In this document: piece by piece, positions 28,055 through 37,400 of the stretch | Layout of the letters: every line of letters begins with the position of its first letter | How positions within the stretch are numbered: position 1 is the stretch's first letter | From: CAVXFS01 sp963761115 | GTDB taxonomy: Bacteria; Pseudomonadota; Gammaproteobacteria; Burkholderiales; Gallionellaceae | Reading direction: 5' to 3' | Assembly (NCBI GenBank): GCA_963761115.1 | Contig: CAVXFS010000004.1 | Location: 248,001 to 312,000 of the forward strand | Length of the DNA: 64,000 nucleotides | Notes under the pieces: generated by a model | What the model was told of the DNA's origin: nothing | The model's input: only the letters and a program-made list of their open reading frames with translations | Databases searched by the model: none | Program-made: the position numbers and the translations under genes

Positions 28055-28624
28055 ATGATGAAAGCATGGAGTTGGTTCCTGGTTCTGCCATTGGTATTGG
28101 TGGTGGCCTATTTTCTCGCGCCAACGCTGAAACATGGCATGGCCAGTCAGCCGGTTGAGGTGGTTGGTGTGGCGCCGCTGAATTTGCCGAATATCGTCAA
28201 TCGTCCGATGTCCGGCATGGCCAATATGTCGGAACGGGAAATACAGTTTGCCGCATTCGGCATCGTGACGCCGACTGATGCGAAGACGATATCCAGGTCG
28301 AGGCCGCCCGGAGATGCGTTTTCCCTGCAGTCCATCCTGATGACGGGCAATAGCGGGTCTGCGGTGATCGACGGCAATCTGGTGCACCCGGGCGACATCA
28401 TCGGTGCCGGTTATCGTATTGCAAAGATCGATGCCCATTCAGTGTGGCTGTCCGATCCGCGCGTCCAGACGGAAAAGCACAAGAAACGCGAATACCAGGT
28501 GTTGCGTTTCCCGGAATATCAGGATTATGCGGCGCAGACGCAGACTCTCGATGCCCCAGGGCACATGACTCGTGAGGGAGTGGATAAGGATTACCGGAAG
28601 ATTCTTGAAATGCTAAAACTATAA
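28055..28624 (+). CDS. PilP/MshK/GspC-like periplasmic protein
   Basis: A 189-residue protein with an N-terminal membrane anchor (WFLVLPLVLVVAYFLAPTL) and a C-terminal periplasmic domain containing LQSILMTGNSGSAVIDGNLV and HPGDIIGAGYRIAKIDAHSV, the pattern of the HR-type domain in GspC, MshK and PilP that contacts the secretin. AGGAGGGAG precedes the ATG. The secretin gene follows after eleven bases, as expected for this partner. The exact family name cannot be fixed from sequence alone. Confidence 0.72.
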   Translation: MMKAWSWFLVLPLVLVVAYFLAPTLKHGMASQPVEVVGVAPLNLPNIVNRPMSGMANMSEREIQFAAFGIVTPTDAKTISRSRPPGDAFSLQSILMTGNSGSAVIDGNLVHPGDIIGAGYRIAKIDAHSVWLSDPRVQTEKHKKREYQVLRFPEYQDYAAQTQTLDAPGHMTREGVDKDYRKILEMLKL

Positions 28625-28635
28625 GCGAGGCTATT

Positions 28636-30243
28636 GTGAAGAATACTGCAATTTCATTGACTACCTCTCGGACGGCATTGATAACCGTGCTGACATCAGC
28701 GATGCTGCTGTCGGGCTGCTATTCCACTGCCGGTCACGTGCCCGACAAGACCCGCTTCCCGGAAAGCGTGCCGAGTGGCGCGCTCGATTTCACCAAACCG
28801 GAAAAACAGGACATCGCCAAAAGCGGTGATCTGCCGGTGGTGCAACGCCTGGCCATCTCCGACGTAGGTACGCCAAAGTTGTACTCGTTCAAGGCGATGG
28901 GGCAATCGCTGCGGGTGACGATGGGGCAGTTCGCCCAGGCCAACAATCTCAACGTGATTTTCGATCAGGATGTGGCGGGCCTGGTCAACGTCGAGTTTCA
29001 TGACCTGACGCTGGAACAGGCGCTTGACGCGATCCTCGATCCGATCGGTGTGGGCTGGGAACAGGAAGATGGCCTGATTCGCATCACCCGGCAAGTGATG
29101 AAGACCTATCAGGTCGACTATTTGCGTGAGGCTCGTGCTAAAGCGACTACAACTGGCACCAATAGAGGCGGCTCGAGCGGAGTGCTGGATTCAGGGAATA
29201 CAAATGCCGGTAACGCGGCACCGGTCGATTTCTGGAGCGACATCGAAGCCGAGCTCAAATCGTTGCTGGCCAAGAATAACACCGATCAGCAACTGCAGGA
29301 GACCAGCACCACCACGACCAATTTATCGGGCAGGGCAGTCACGGTCACTGCGCGCCCGATCCAGGAAATCGAGGGCCGCTTGACCATTGACAAGCTTACC
29401 GGCACGGTCCAGGTGCTTACATCGCCGCGGCGCATGCGTGCTGTGGATGCATACATGCAGAAGCTGCTGCAAGGGATGAACCGCCAGGTCTATATCGAGG
29501 CGCGCATCCTCAATGTGTCCTTGCAGGATGACGATTCGTTTGGCATCGACTGGTCAAAGATTTCCTTTGGTCCGAGCCTGAACCTCAGCAGTTCCAATAT
29601 CATCACTTCGGCGACCGGCGGCGCGAGCGTCAAACCTGCTACCGGCTTGGTTAACTACAACAAGACGTTCCCGACATCTTTCCTGGTAAATAACGTTACC
29701 GCAGCCATCCGGGCACTGGAAGAGCAGGGTACGGTGCGCGTGGTGTCACAGCCGCGCATCCGCACGCTGAACAACCAGCCGGCCGTGATCAAGGTGGGAA
29801 CGGATCGGACTTTCTATACCCAGACCACGACGCAGCCGACCGTTGTCAATGGCGTGGTCGTACCAGGTACAACCACGGATGTTCCAACCACCACCACCGA
29901 GGGTGTGATCCTGACGGTAACGCCGCAGATATCGCCAAACGGCTACATCACCCTTGACGTGACGCCGAAGATAAACAAGATCGTGGGCGTGGATACGTCA
30001 CCTTCGGGCGCATCCAGCGCTCCCCAGATCGAGACCATGGAGACCTCCACGATGGTGCGCATGCGGGATGGCGAAACTGCCGTGATCGGCGGCCTGATCC
30101 TGGAAGAAGATTCGGAGACCGGACGCAACCTGCCGGGCATCGGCGATGCGCCCGGGGTGGGCTGGCTGTTCAAGGGAAAATACAGCAACAAGGTGCGCAA
30201 GGAATTGGTCATTTTCATTACGCCGCACCTGATCGATTACTGA
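28636..30243 (+). CDS. mshL: Outer-membrane secretin, MshL type
   Basis: A 535-residue secretin starting with GTG. A lipoprotein signal is visible, the lipobox being LLSGC at about residues 24-28. It has a short N-terminal STN-like domain (FKAMGQSLRVTMGQFAQANN), a linker rich in Thr/Asn/Ser, a secretin N1-like block (GRLTIDKLTGTVQVLTSP), and the secretin core from RQVYIEARILNVSLQDDDSF to VRKELVIFITPHLIDY. IRALEEQGTVRVVSQPRIRT and VRMRDGETAVIGGLI are core signatures. It forms the outer-membrane pore for the pilus. Length and layout fit MshL better than PilQ or GspD. Confidence 0.92.
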   Translation: MKNTAISLTTSRTALITVLTSAMLLSGCYSTAGHVPDKTRFPESVPSGALDFTKPEKQDIAKSGDLPVVQRLAISDVGTPKLYSFKAMGQSLRVTMGQFAQANNLNVIFDQDVAGLVNVEFHDLTLEQALDAILDPIGVGWEQEDGLIRITRQVMKTYQVDYLREARAKATTTGTNRGGSSGVLDSGNTNAGNAAPVDFWSDIEAELKSLLAKNNTDQQLQETSTTTTNLSGRAVTVTARPIQEIEGRLTIDKLTGTVQVLTSPRRMRAVDAYMQKLLQGMNRQVYIEARILNVSLQDDDSFGIDWSKISFGPSLNLSSSNIITSATGGASVKPATGLVNYNKTFPTSFLVNNVTAAIRALEEQGTVRVVSQPRIRTLNNQPAVIKVGTDRTFYTQTTTQPTVVNGVVVPGTTTDVPTTTTEGVILTVTPQISPNGYITLDVTPKINKIVGVDTSPSGASSAPQIETMETSTMVRMRDGETAVIGGLILEEDSETGRNLPGIGDAPGVGWLFKGKYSNKVRKELVIFITPHLIDY

Positions 30244-30251
30244 TTCGCTGC

Positions 30252-31094
30252 ATGACAACGGCGCCCGATCTTGAAAATTGTTACCTGGAACTGGGGTTGA
30301 GCGAGCCACCGTTCCGGATCACGCCGGATACGCAGTTTTTTTTCCCGCACAGTCAGTACCTTTCCGCGCTCGGCCATCTGCGATTCGGCATGTTGTCGGG
30401 CAACTTCACCGTCCTGACGGCGGAAGTGGGTCTGGGCAAGACCTTGTTGTGTCACCACCTGTTGCGTAACCTTCCCGATGGCGTGCGCACCGCTTATGTC
30501 TACAACCCGCAACTCAGCTTCCTTGAATTGATGCGCAGCATCATCCACGACCTCGGCGAAGAAGTACCCGCCGGAGAGAGTGAGGCGGCCCTGCAGCAAT
30601 ACATGCTCGAAGTCCTGGTCAAGCATACTTCTGCCGATACGCGAGTTGCGGTGCTGGTGGATGAGGCGCACCGCTTGAGTCCTGCGGTGCTGGAAGGTTT
30701 GCGCCTGCTTTCCAACCTGGAAACGGAAAAGCAAAAACTGCTGTCGCTGCTGCTGGTCGGACAACCCGAACTGGAGACGCAACTGAAGCACAAGGACATG
30801 CGCGCCTTGCGCGAACGCATCAGCATCTGGCATCGACTGCGTGCATTCAGCCTGGCCGAGACCACAACTTACATCAACCATCGCCTGGACAGCGTGCGCA
30901 CCAGCGGCCGCCTGAAATTCACTCGTGCCGCCCTGGTGATGGTCTACTACTACAGCAGAGGCGTACCGCGCCGCATCAACCTGATATGCGACCGGGCTTT
31001 GCTGGCAGCCTATGTGAAGGGTACTGCCACTGTCACCGCACCGATGGTGCGGCGCGCAGCACGCGAGGTTCTGGGGGTGGATGTCAATGTGTAA
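30252..31094 (+). CDS. mshM: AAA ATPase, MshM/ExeA family
   Basis: A 280-residue ATPase of the ExeA group. The opening YLELGLSEPPFRITPDTQFF is a family hallmark; Walker A is atypical as AEVGLGKTLLCHH near residue 58, Walker B is VAVLVDEAHRLSP and LLLVGQPELETQLKH near residue 165 is the sensor region. ExeA-type proteins help place the secretin through the cell wall; MshM plays a similar part in MSHA loci. It follows the secretin gene by eight bases. No peptidoglycan-binding domain is attached, matching MshM and not ExeA. Confidence 0.88.
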   Translation: MTTAPDLENCYLELGLSEPPFRITPDTQFFFPHSQYLSALGHLRFGMLSGNFTVLTAEVGLGKTLLCHHLLRNLPDGVRTAYVYNPQLSFLELMRSIIHDLGEEVPAGESEAALQQYMLEVLVKHTSADTRVAVLVDEAHRLSPAVLEGLRLLSNLETEKQKLLSLLLVGQPELETQLKHKDMRALRERISIWHRLRAFSLAETTTYINHRLDSVRTSGRLKFTRAALVMVYYYSRGVPRRINLICDRALLAAYVKGTATVTAPMVRRAAREVLGVDVNV

Positions 31095-31175
31095 TCATTG
31101 CGGGAGCGACCCCGGGCCTCGATGCAGTTGTATGGCCATGTTCGCTGGCATGGTGAAAACGGGATACTGATCGCA

Positions 31176-32660
31176 ATGAGCATCATAGACGACACATTCA
31201 AAAAGCTGGACGAAGAGCGTGCTGCGCTCGACACTGCAGCGCCCGTTCATAATCCGGTCGGGCCAACAAGTGACCTGGGTTACGTCGCCGGGTCACGCAA
31301 ACGCAGCCCGGTCTTGTTTGTCATGCTGGCAGTGATTTTTGTTGGAGCCGGTGTGCTGGTCTATGTGTTGTTGCCGGAAGCGAAATCCCCGCCCGCGCCC
31401 GCCCGCTCGCTGACCGAAGCGCCGCTGGCAGCTGACGTGCCGGCCCCGCCGCCGGCTGCAGAAGTCGCGGCCACTGCGCCTGTTCCAGCCACGCCGCCTG
31501 TTGCCAGGATAACTGCGCCCACTTTTATACCTCAGCCTGTCGTCGTCGTGGCCGAGCATGCCGGGGATGCACAAGTGCCATCCGGGGCTGAGGAAACGGA
31601 ACCGCAGGGTGTGATTCCGCCGCCCTCCTGGTATGAGGAGGGCTGGAATGCCGCGAGGACTGGAAACTGGCCAAAAGCATTATCGGCGTGGGAAGAAGGA
31701 GTACGCGGATTACCCGGCGACAGGTTGGTGATCACCGGTAACAGTTACGCCGCGCTGAATGATTTTTCGGCTGTGCTGAAACAATACGTGAAGTCGTTCC
31801 CGTCCATCGGTATTCGGCAACGGTACTACAACGGGCAAACGGTGTACCGTCTGCTGGTGTTTCCATACGGCGGCGGAACCCGTCAGGTTTTACCCAGGGT
31901 GCAAAGCATGTTTGCACACGCCGGACTGGTCGACGCGTCGTACATGCAGGCGCGCATGAGCACAGACTATGGCGTTGCGCCCGTGTCCGGGAAAGCAGCA
32001 CAGGCAGTTGTCGAAGCGAAGCCCCGGGCAGTGAAGATCGATGCTGCGCCGGTCACCAAACCTGGCAAGGCGGCAGCAGCAAAGGCTGTCGTCGACAAAC
32101 CCCTTCTGGTTAAAGCCAGCCGCATGCCAGCCGCCAACATGGATGCGGGGGCCAGCGGCGCGGCCGCCAGAACCGCGAGCGATAATACCCGTACCTGGGA
32201 AAGTCGGGCGCTTGAGATACGCAGTCAACTGAAAGCGGAAGCCTACACCGATGTTGCCAAAAATGCGCTGCAGCTTACCCGCGACTTTCCCGATCGCTGG
32301 GAATCATGGTTCTGGCTGGGTACTGCACAATTGGCACAGGGACAACTGGATGAAGCGGACGCCGCACTGGAGCGTGCCAGCAAGCTAAATCCAAAAGTCT
32401 CGCAGGTGTGGGTGCAGCGAGCCGTTGTGGCACAGGAACGGGGTGATCATGCGGCGGCAGTGCGACTGTTGATCGAGGCGCGTAATCTGTCGCCGAGGTC
32501 GCCACAGATCTACCTCAATCTCGGCTACTCGTACGATGCACTCGGATCGACCGCTGAGGCAGAGAAGAATTATCAGAATTTCTTGGCGCTGACCGATGGG
32601 GATGCTGCATATTTGTTGCAGCGTAATCTGGTCATCGAGCGATTGGAGCGCAAAAAATAG
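31176..32660 (+). CDS. MshN-like membrane-anchored TPR protein
   Basis: A 494-residue protein. It starts MSIIDDTFKKLDEERAAL, then a membrane segment near residue 50 (VLFVMLAVIFVGAGVLVYVL), a Pro/Ala-rich periplasmic linker, a SPOR-like block (YYNGQTVYRLLVFPYGGGTR, about residues 217-236), a second low-complexity linker, and C-terminal TPR repeats (residues about 345-490). The upstream in-frame start at 31098 adds an unlikely 26 residues, so the ATG at 31176 is chosen. Position after mshM and overall layout match MshN. The C-terminal TPR block is closely matched by the protein at 33290-34369. Confidence 0.75.
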   Translation: MSIIDDTFKKLDEERAALDTAAPVHNPVGPTSDLGYVAGSRKRSPVLFVMLAVIFVGAGVLVYVLLPEAKSPPAPARSLTEAPLAADVPAPPPAAEVAATAPVPATPPVARITAPTFIPQPVVVVAEHAGDAQVPSGAEETEPQGVIPPPSWYEEGWNAARTGNWPKALSAWEEGVRGLPGDRLVITGNSYAALNDFSAVLKQYVKSFPSIGIRQRYYNGQTVYRLLVFPYGGGTRQVLPRVQSMFAHAGLVDASYMQARMSTDYGVAPVSGKAAQAVVEAKPRAVKIDAAPVTKPGKAAAAKAVVDKPLLVKASRMPAANMDAGASGAAARTASDNTRTWESRALEIRSQLKAEAYTDVAKNALQLTRDFPDRWESWFWLGTAQLAQGQLDEADAALERASKLNPKVSQVWVQRAVVAQERGDHAAAVRLLIEARNLSPRSPQIYLNLGYSYDALGSTAEAEKNYQNFLALTDGDAAYLLQRNLVIERLERKK

Positions 32661-32673
32661 GAAGCTGATCGAG

Positions 32674-33210
32674 ATGTTTCCGGGATTGAAAAGATCGTTG
32701 ATTCATCGGCTCGCATACGCTGTATTGCCGGCAATGGTATGCGCTGCACCGGCGCTGGCGGCGCCGACACGTACGGAATGCATGGATATGGCGGCACGGA
32801 ATTCCATGATCCCGAGAAATATCCTGGATGCAGTATTGTCGGTGGAGGGAGGCCGGCCGGGGTTGCGCAAGTACAATGCCAACGGCAGTTATGACATGGG
32901 GCCGATGCAGGTCAACTCGGTCTGGCTGCCGGAACTGGGGCGGCGCGGCATCAGTGAGTATGCGGTTACCAATGATTTCTGCACCAACATTCTGGTGGGT
33001 GCATGGATCTTGGGACGCGAGTTGAAGCGCGCCAATGCCCGCGGAAATACGCCGGAATTCTGGCAAGCCGTCGGCAACTACAATTCGCACACGCCCAATT
33101 ACAATGCTCGATATGCGGTGCGCGTATGGCGCCAGGCCAAGTATGCGCAGATCACGTCCGACGGAGATGAGGCGCCGCCCCGGTCCGCTCAGGATGCATC
33201 CATGCGATGA
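32674..33210 (+). CDS. Lytic transglycosylase, VirB1/IagB-like
   Basis: A 178-residue exported wall-cutting enzyme. An N-terminal signal peptide (LIHRLAYAVLPAMVCAAPALA) is followed by the SLT fold: catalytic glutamate in ILDAVLSVEGGRPG, YDMGPMQVNSVWLPEL, and NYNSHTPNYNARYAVRVW. Small transglycosylases of this kind open peptidoglycan for pili and secretion systems, which suits its place in the pilus run. The frame extends upstream to 32596 inside the preceding gene, but the ATG at 32674 gives a clean signal peptide. Confidence 0.85.
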   Translation: MFPGLKRSLIHRLAYAVLPAMVCAAPALAAPTRTECMDMAARNSMIPRNILDAVLSVEGGRPGLRKYNANGSYDMGPMQVNSVWLPELGRRGISEYAVTNDFCTNILVGAWILGRELKRANARGNTPEFWQAVGNYNSHTPNYNARYAVRVWRQAKYAQITSDGDEAPPRSAQDASMR

Positions 33211-33289
33211 TCGCCGCATGCAGCTTGCGCAGCGAATTCGTTTCCCCCAAAACGAAGCGCACATCCTGGTATGCCATGGAGGGATTTTC

Positions 33290-34369
33290 ATGAGCAGAAT
33301 ATATGACCAGCTGAAATCGCTTGAAGCCGGAATCAGGAATGCGCAGGGTGGAATCGCCCCGGAACAGTGGGAACGCGAGCAGGCGTTGCGGGAAGATGAA
33401 CAGAAACAGATCGCCATCGAGCGCGAAGCACGTGAACGCAACCTGCGCATCGAATTGCGGACAACCGCAGTGCCTGCTGCATCAAGCGAGCCGGCACGGT
33501 CCAACGCAGTCGCAGCGTTGTCTCTTTACCCAAAGCACGGCAACGGCCAGCAGAAGTATTATCTTGCCGCCGCATTATTGGTCGCGGTCGTTGGACTTTA
33601 TGCGCTAACCAGAACCAGGCCCGCCAGTGAAGCCATCCCTGCTGCGCCGGTTATTCCGCCAACGCAAACTGCTGCCGGAATTCCGGTCGAGTCCGTGAAT
33701 CGATCCCTGCAGGGATCGATCAGGCCGCCGCAAGATTCAACTGCCGGTCAGTTTGCGCAGCCTTCAGTCGGGCAGTCTCGTTTGGCGGCATCGAGGTTGA
33801 TAGTTCGGGACCTCTCCGAAAACGCGAGGCCGAGGGCCAATGAAAGTCCGGGCACGGTTTTCAAGGGTGCTGAAGCATCGGCAACGACGAAAAATGTGCG
33901 TGGCTGGGATAGCCGCGCCGCAACCATACGTGAACAGATTAAAGTCGGGGCTTATGCCGAGATCGCCACCAGCGCCCGGATGCTGATCCAGGATTTCCCC
34001 GATCGCTGGGAACCGTGGTTCTGGCTGGGCACCGCCCAGCTTGCGCTGGGCCAGCGGGAAGCGGCTGAGACGGCGCTGGAACGCGCCAGCAATATCAACC
34101 CGAAAGATGCGAGAATCTGGGTGCAGCGGGCTGTCGTGGAGCAGGAACGCGGCGATCATGCTGCGGCACTTCGCCTGCTGGGCATAGCGCGCGATCTGTC
34201 GCCGGCGTCGCCGCAGATATACCTCAATATGGGATATTCCAACGATGCGCTGGGCCAGACGGGCAAGGCAGAGGATAATTACCATCGTTTCCTTGCGCTG
34301 ACCGAAGGCAACGGCAGTTACCTGACACAACGCAAATCCATTCTTCAACGCCTGGCAGGCAGATATTGA
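33290..34369 (+). CDS. Chimeric TPR membrane protein of the pilus locus
   Basis: A 359-residue protein starting after a GGAGG site. Its first residues (MSRIYDQLKSLEAGI) and membrane segment (KYYLAAALLVAVVGLYAL near residue 88) match the coiled-coil protein at 34458-37778. Its C-terminal half (about residues 205-355) matches the TPR block of the MshN-like protein at 31176-32660, for example FPDRWEPWFWLGTAQLALGQ against FPDRWESWFWLGTAQLAQGQ. A charged N-terminal cytoplasmic part, one membrane span and periplasmic TPRs are predicted. It appears to be assembled from parts of its two neighbours. Function unknown; a scaffold role in the pilus is plausible. Confidence 0.75.
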   Translation: MSRIYDQLKSLEAGIRNAQGGIAPEQWEREQALREDEQKQIAIEREARERNLRIELRTTAVPAASSEPARSNAVAALSLYPKHGNGQQKYYLAAALLVAVVGLYALTRTRPASEAIPAAPVIPPTQTAAGIPVESVNRSLQGSIRPPQDSTAGQFAQPSVGQSRLAASRLIVRDLSENARPRANESPGTVFKGAEASATTKNVRGWDSRAATIREQIKVGAYAEIATSARMLIQDFPDRWEPWFWLGTAQLALGQREAAETALERASNINPKDARIWVQRAVVEQERGDHAAALRLLGIARDLSPASPQIYLNMGYSNDALGQTGKAEDNYHRFLALTEGNGSYLTQRKSILQRLAGRY

Positions 34370-34457
34370 TCATGATCTTATCAAGCGAGCCGATTGAATC
34401 CGTGCAGCAGTTCAAGCCGCATGCTGCGCATGTCTGCCGCAAAGCGGGAGCCGCGGC

Positions 34458-37400
34458 ATGAGCAAGGCATATGACCATCTGAAAAGTCTGGAAGCACGCA
34501 TCAAGCAACAGAAGAGCGGGCAGGACCAAGTGCGGGATGATGGCGAACAGGTAGCGCAACGTGCCACGCAGGAAGCGGATCTGAAACGGGCCGCGAGCGA
34601 ACGCGAATTGCAGGACCGCAAGCTTGAAGTGGGCACCCGGACTCGCCAGCAGCTGGCAGCGATCGAGGAAGCGCGGCGACGCGAGGCAGCGGAAGCGCAA
34701 CTTGCCAGGGAACATACGGCCCAGCTTGCTGAAGAATCGCGGCTGCAATTGCTGTCCCGCGAACGGATAGCGGCCGAACAGGCGCAGCATAAGGCGCTGG
34801 ACATGCGCATCAAGGCCGAGCAAAAGCTGGCACGGCAGCACCAGTCCCGGCAGGTGCAGGAACAGCACGAGCGCGAAAAAGCGATGCAGCGCGCGGCAGC
34901 CGAAGCGCAGCTTGCCGAGGAACATGCAGCACAACTGATGGAAGAGACACGGCTGGAAGCGCTGTCACGTGAGCGGGCGGCGGCCGAACAGGCACAACAG
35001 CAGGCGGTTTCAGCACGCATCGAGTCCGAACGCGATCTGGCCAGGCAACTCAAGGCCAGACAGGCGCAGGAACAACTGGAACACAAGCAGGCGTCGCAAC
35101 GCGCGGCACAGGAAGCAGAGCTGAAACGGGTCGAAGCCGAACGCAAAGCTCAGGAACGCAAGCTGGAAGCGGAGGCAAAGTCCAGGCAACAGAGGACGGT
35201 GATCGAGGAGACGCAACGACGCGAGGCAGCGGAAGCGCGGCTGGCCGAGGAGTATGCCGCGAAGCAGGAGGAAGAGGCTCGGCTGGAAGCACTGTCGCGT
35301 GAACGGGCAGAGGCCGAACTGGCCGAGCAGCAGTCGCTGGCCGCACGCACCGAAGCGGAACGCCAGCTTGCCCGGCAACTTCAGGCCAGGCAGGCGCAGG
35401 AATTGCAGGAACACAAACAGTCTGAAATACGTGCGGCGCATGAGGCAGAACTGAAACGAGCCGAAGTAGAGCGCGAAGCGCAGGAACGCAAGCTGGAAGC
35501 GGAAGCACAAGCCCGTCAGCAGCAGGCGGCGATCGAGGAAGCGCAGCGACGCGAGGCAGCGGAAACACGACTTGCCGAAGAGCATGCTGCGCAGCTTGCG
35601 GAAGAGGCACGGCTGGAAGAATTGTCGCGGGAACGGGAAACGGCCGAACTGGCCGAACAGCAGTCGTTGGCCGCGCGCATCGAAGCGGAACGACAATTGT
35701 CCCTCCAGATCAATGCCCGGCATGTCCAGGAAAAACAGCAGCACAAGCAGGCGACGCAACGCGCGGCGCAGGAAGCGGAACTGAAACGGGTCGAAGCCGA
35801 ACGCGAAGCGCAGCAACGCAAACTGGAGGCCGAAACAAAAGCCATGCAGCAGCAGGCGGCGATCGAGGAAGCGCAGCGACGAGAGGCAGAAGAAGCACGA
35901 CTTGCCGAGGAACAAGCCGCGCAGCTTGCGGAAGAGGCGCGGCTGGAAGCACTGTCACGTCAACGGGAAGCGGCCGAACTGGCACGGCAGCAGGCGCTAG
36001 CCGCACGCATCGAGGCCGAGCAAAAGCTGAGCCAGCAACGCCAGGCTCGCGAATCACAGGAACAGCAGGAGCGCGAACGGTCAGCGGAACGCGCGGCGCA
36101 GGAAGCAGAGCTGAAACGGATCGAGGCGGAACGCGAAGAGCAGGAACGCAAGCTGGAAGCGGAAGCAAAAGCACGACAGCAGCAGGCGGCGATCGAGGAA
36201 GCACAGCGACGCGAGGCAGAGGAAACACGACTTGCCGAGGAGCATGCCGCACAGCTGGTGGAAGAAGCACAGCTGGAAGCGTTGTCGCGCGAACGGGAAG
36301 CGGCCGAACTCGCACAGCAGCAGGCGCTGTCTGCGCGTATCGAGGCCGAACGACAGCTGACCTTGCAGATTCAGGCCAGGCAGGCGCAGGAACAACAGGA
36401 GCACAAGCAGGCTGCACAACGCGCGGCAGAGGAGGCAGAACTGAAACGGGCCGAAGCCGAACGTGAAGCGCAGCAGCGCAAGCTTGAGGTGGAGGCAAAG
36501 GCCCGGCAACAGCAGGCGGCGATCGAAGAAACACAGCGGCGTGAGGCAGAGGAAACGCGACTTGCCGAGGAGCATGCCATGCACCTGGCGGAAGAAGCGC
36601 AGCTGGAAGCGCTGTCGCGCGAACAGGCAGCAGCCGAATTTGTGCAGCAGCAGGCACTGGCCGCGCGCATCGAAGCAGAACAACAGTTAACCCGGCAAAT
36701 CAAGACCCGGCAGGAGCAGGAACAGCAGGAGCGCGAACGGTCAAAGGAACGCGCGGCGCAGGAGGCAGAGCTGAAACAGGTCGAAGCCGAACGCGAAGCG
36801 CAGCAACGCAAACTGGAAGTGGATGCGCAAGCCCGGCAGCAGCAGGCGGCGATCGAGGAAGCGCAGCGACGCGAGGCAGAGGAAACACGACTGGCCGATG
36901 AGCATGCCGCACACCTGGCGGAAGAAGCGCGGCTGGAAGCGCTGTCGCGTGAACGGGCAGCTATCGAACTCGCACAGCAGCAGGCGCTGGCTGCGCGTAT
37001 CGAGGCCGAACGACAACTGACCTTGCAGATTCAGGCCAGGCAGGCGCAGGAACAACAGGAACGCAAACAGGCTGCACTACGCGTGGCACAGGAGGCTGAG
37101 CTACAACGGGTCGAAGCCGAACGCGAAATGCAGGCGCGCAAGCTGGAAGCCGCACGGCTGGCAGAAGATGATGCTGAACAATACACAAAAGCACCGGCTG
37201 AAAGCGCCGGCATTTTCGCATCGCTGTTTTCCCGAAACCAAGTCGATGTTCGTCGCAAGTATTATCTGGTCGTCGCTGTGCTGGTCGCAGTCGCGGGAGC
37301 TTATGTATTCAGCAACCGCCCGGTCAGCGTGAAACCGCCTGCTGTGCCGATGGTAAAGGCGCCGGTACAGTCGAAGGTGGCGCCATCCATGCCAGTCGAG

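Noticed and set aside
35010..36811. Several reverse frames rich in Cys, Ser, Leu or Phe over the coiled-coil gene
   Set aside because: All are antisense readings of the 330-base repeats, each in a different frame, with no domain features.
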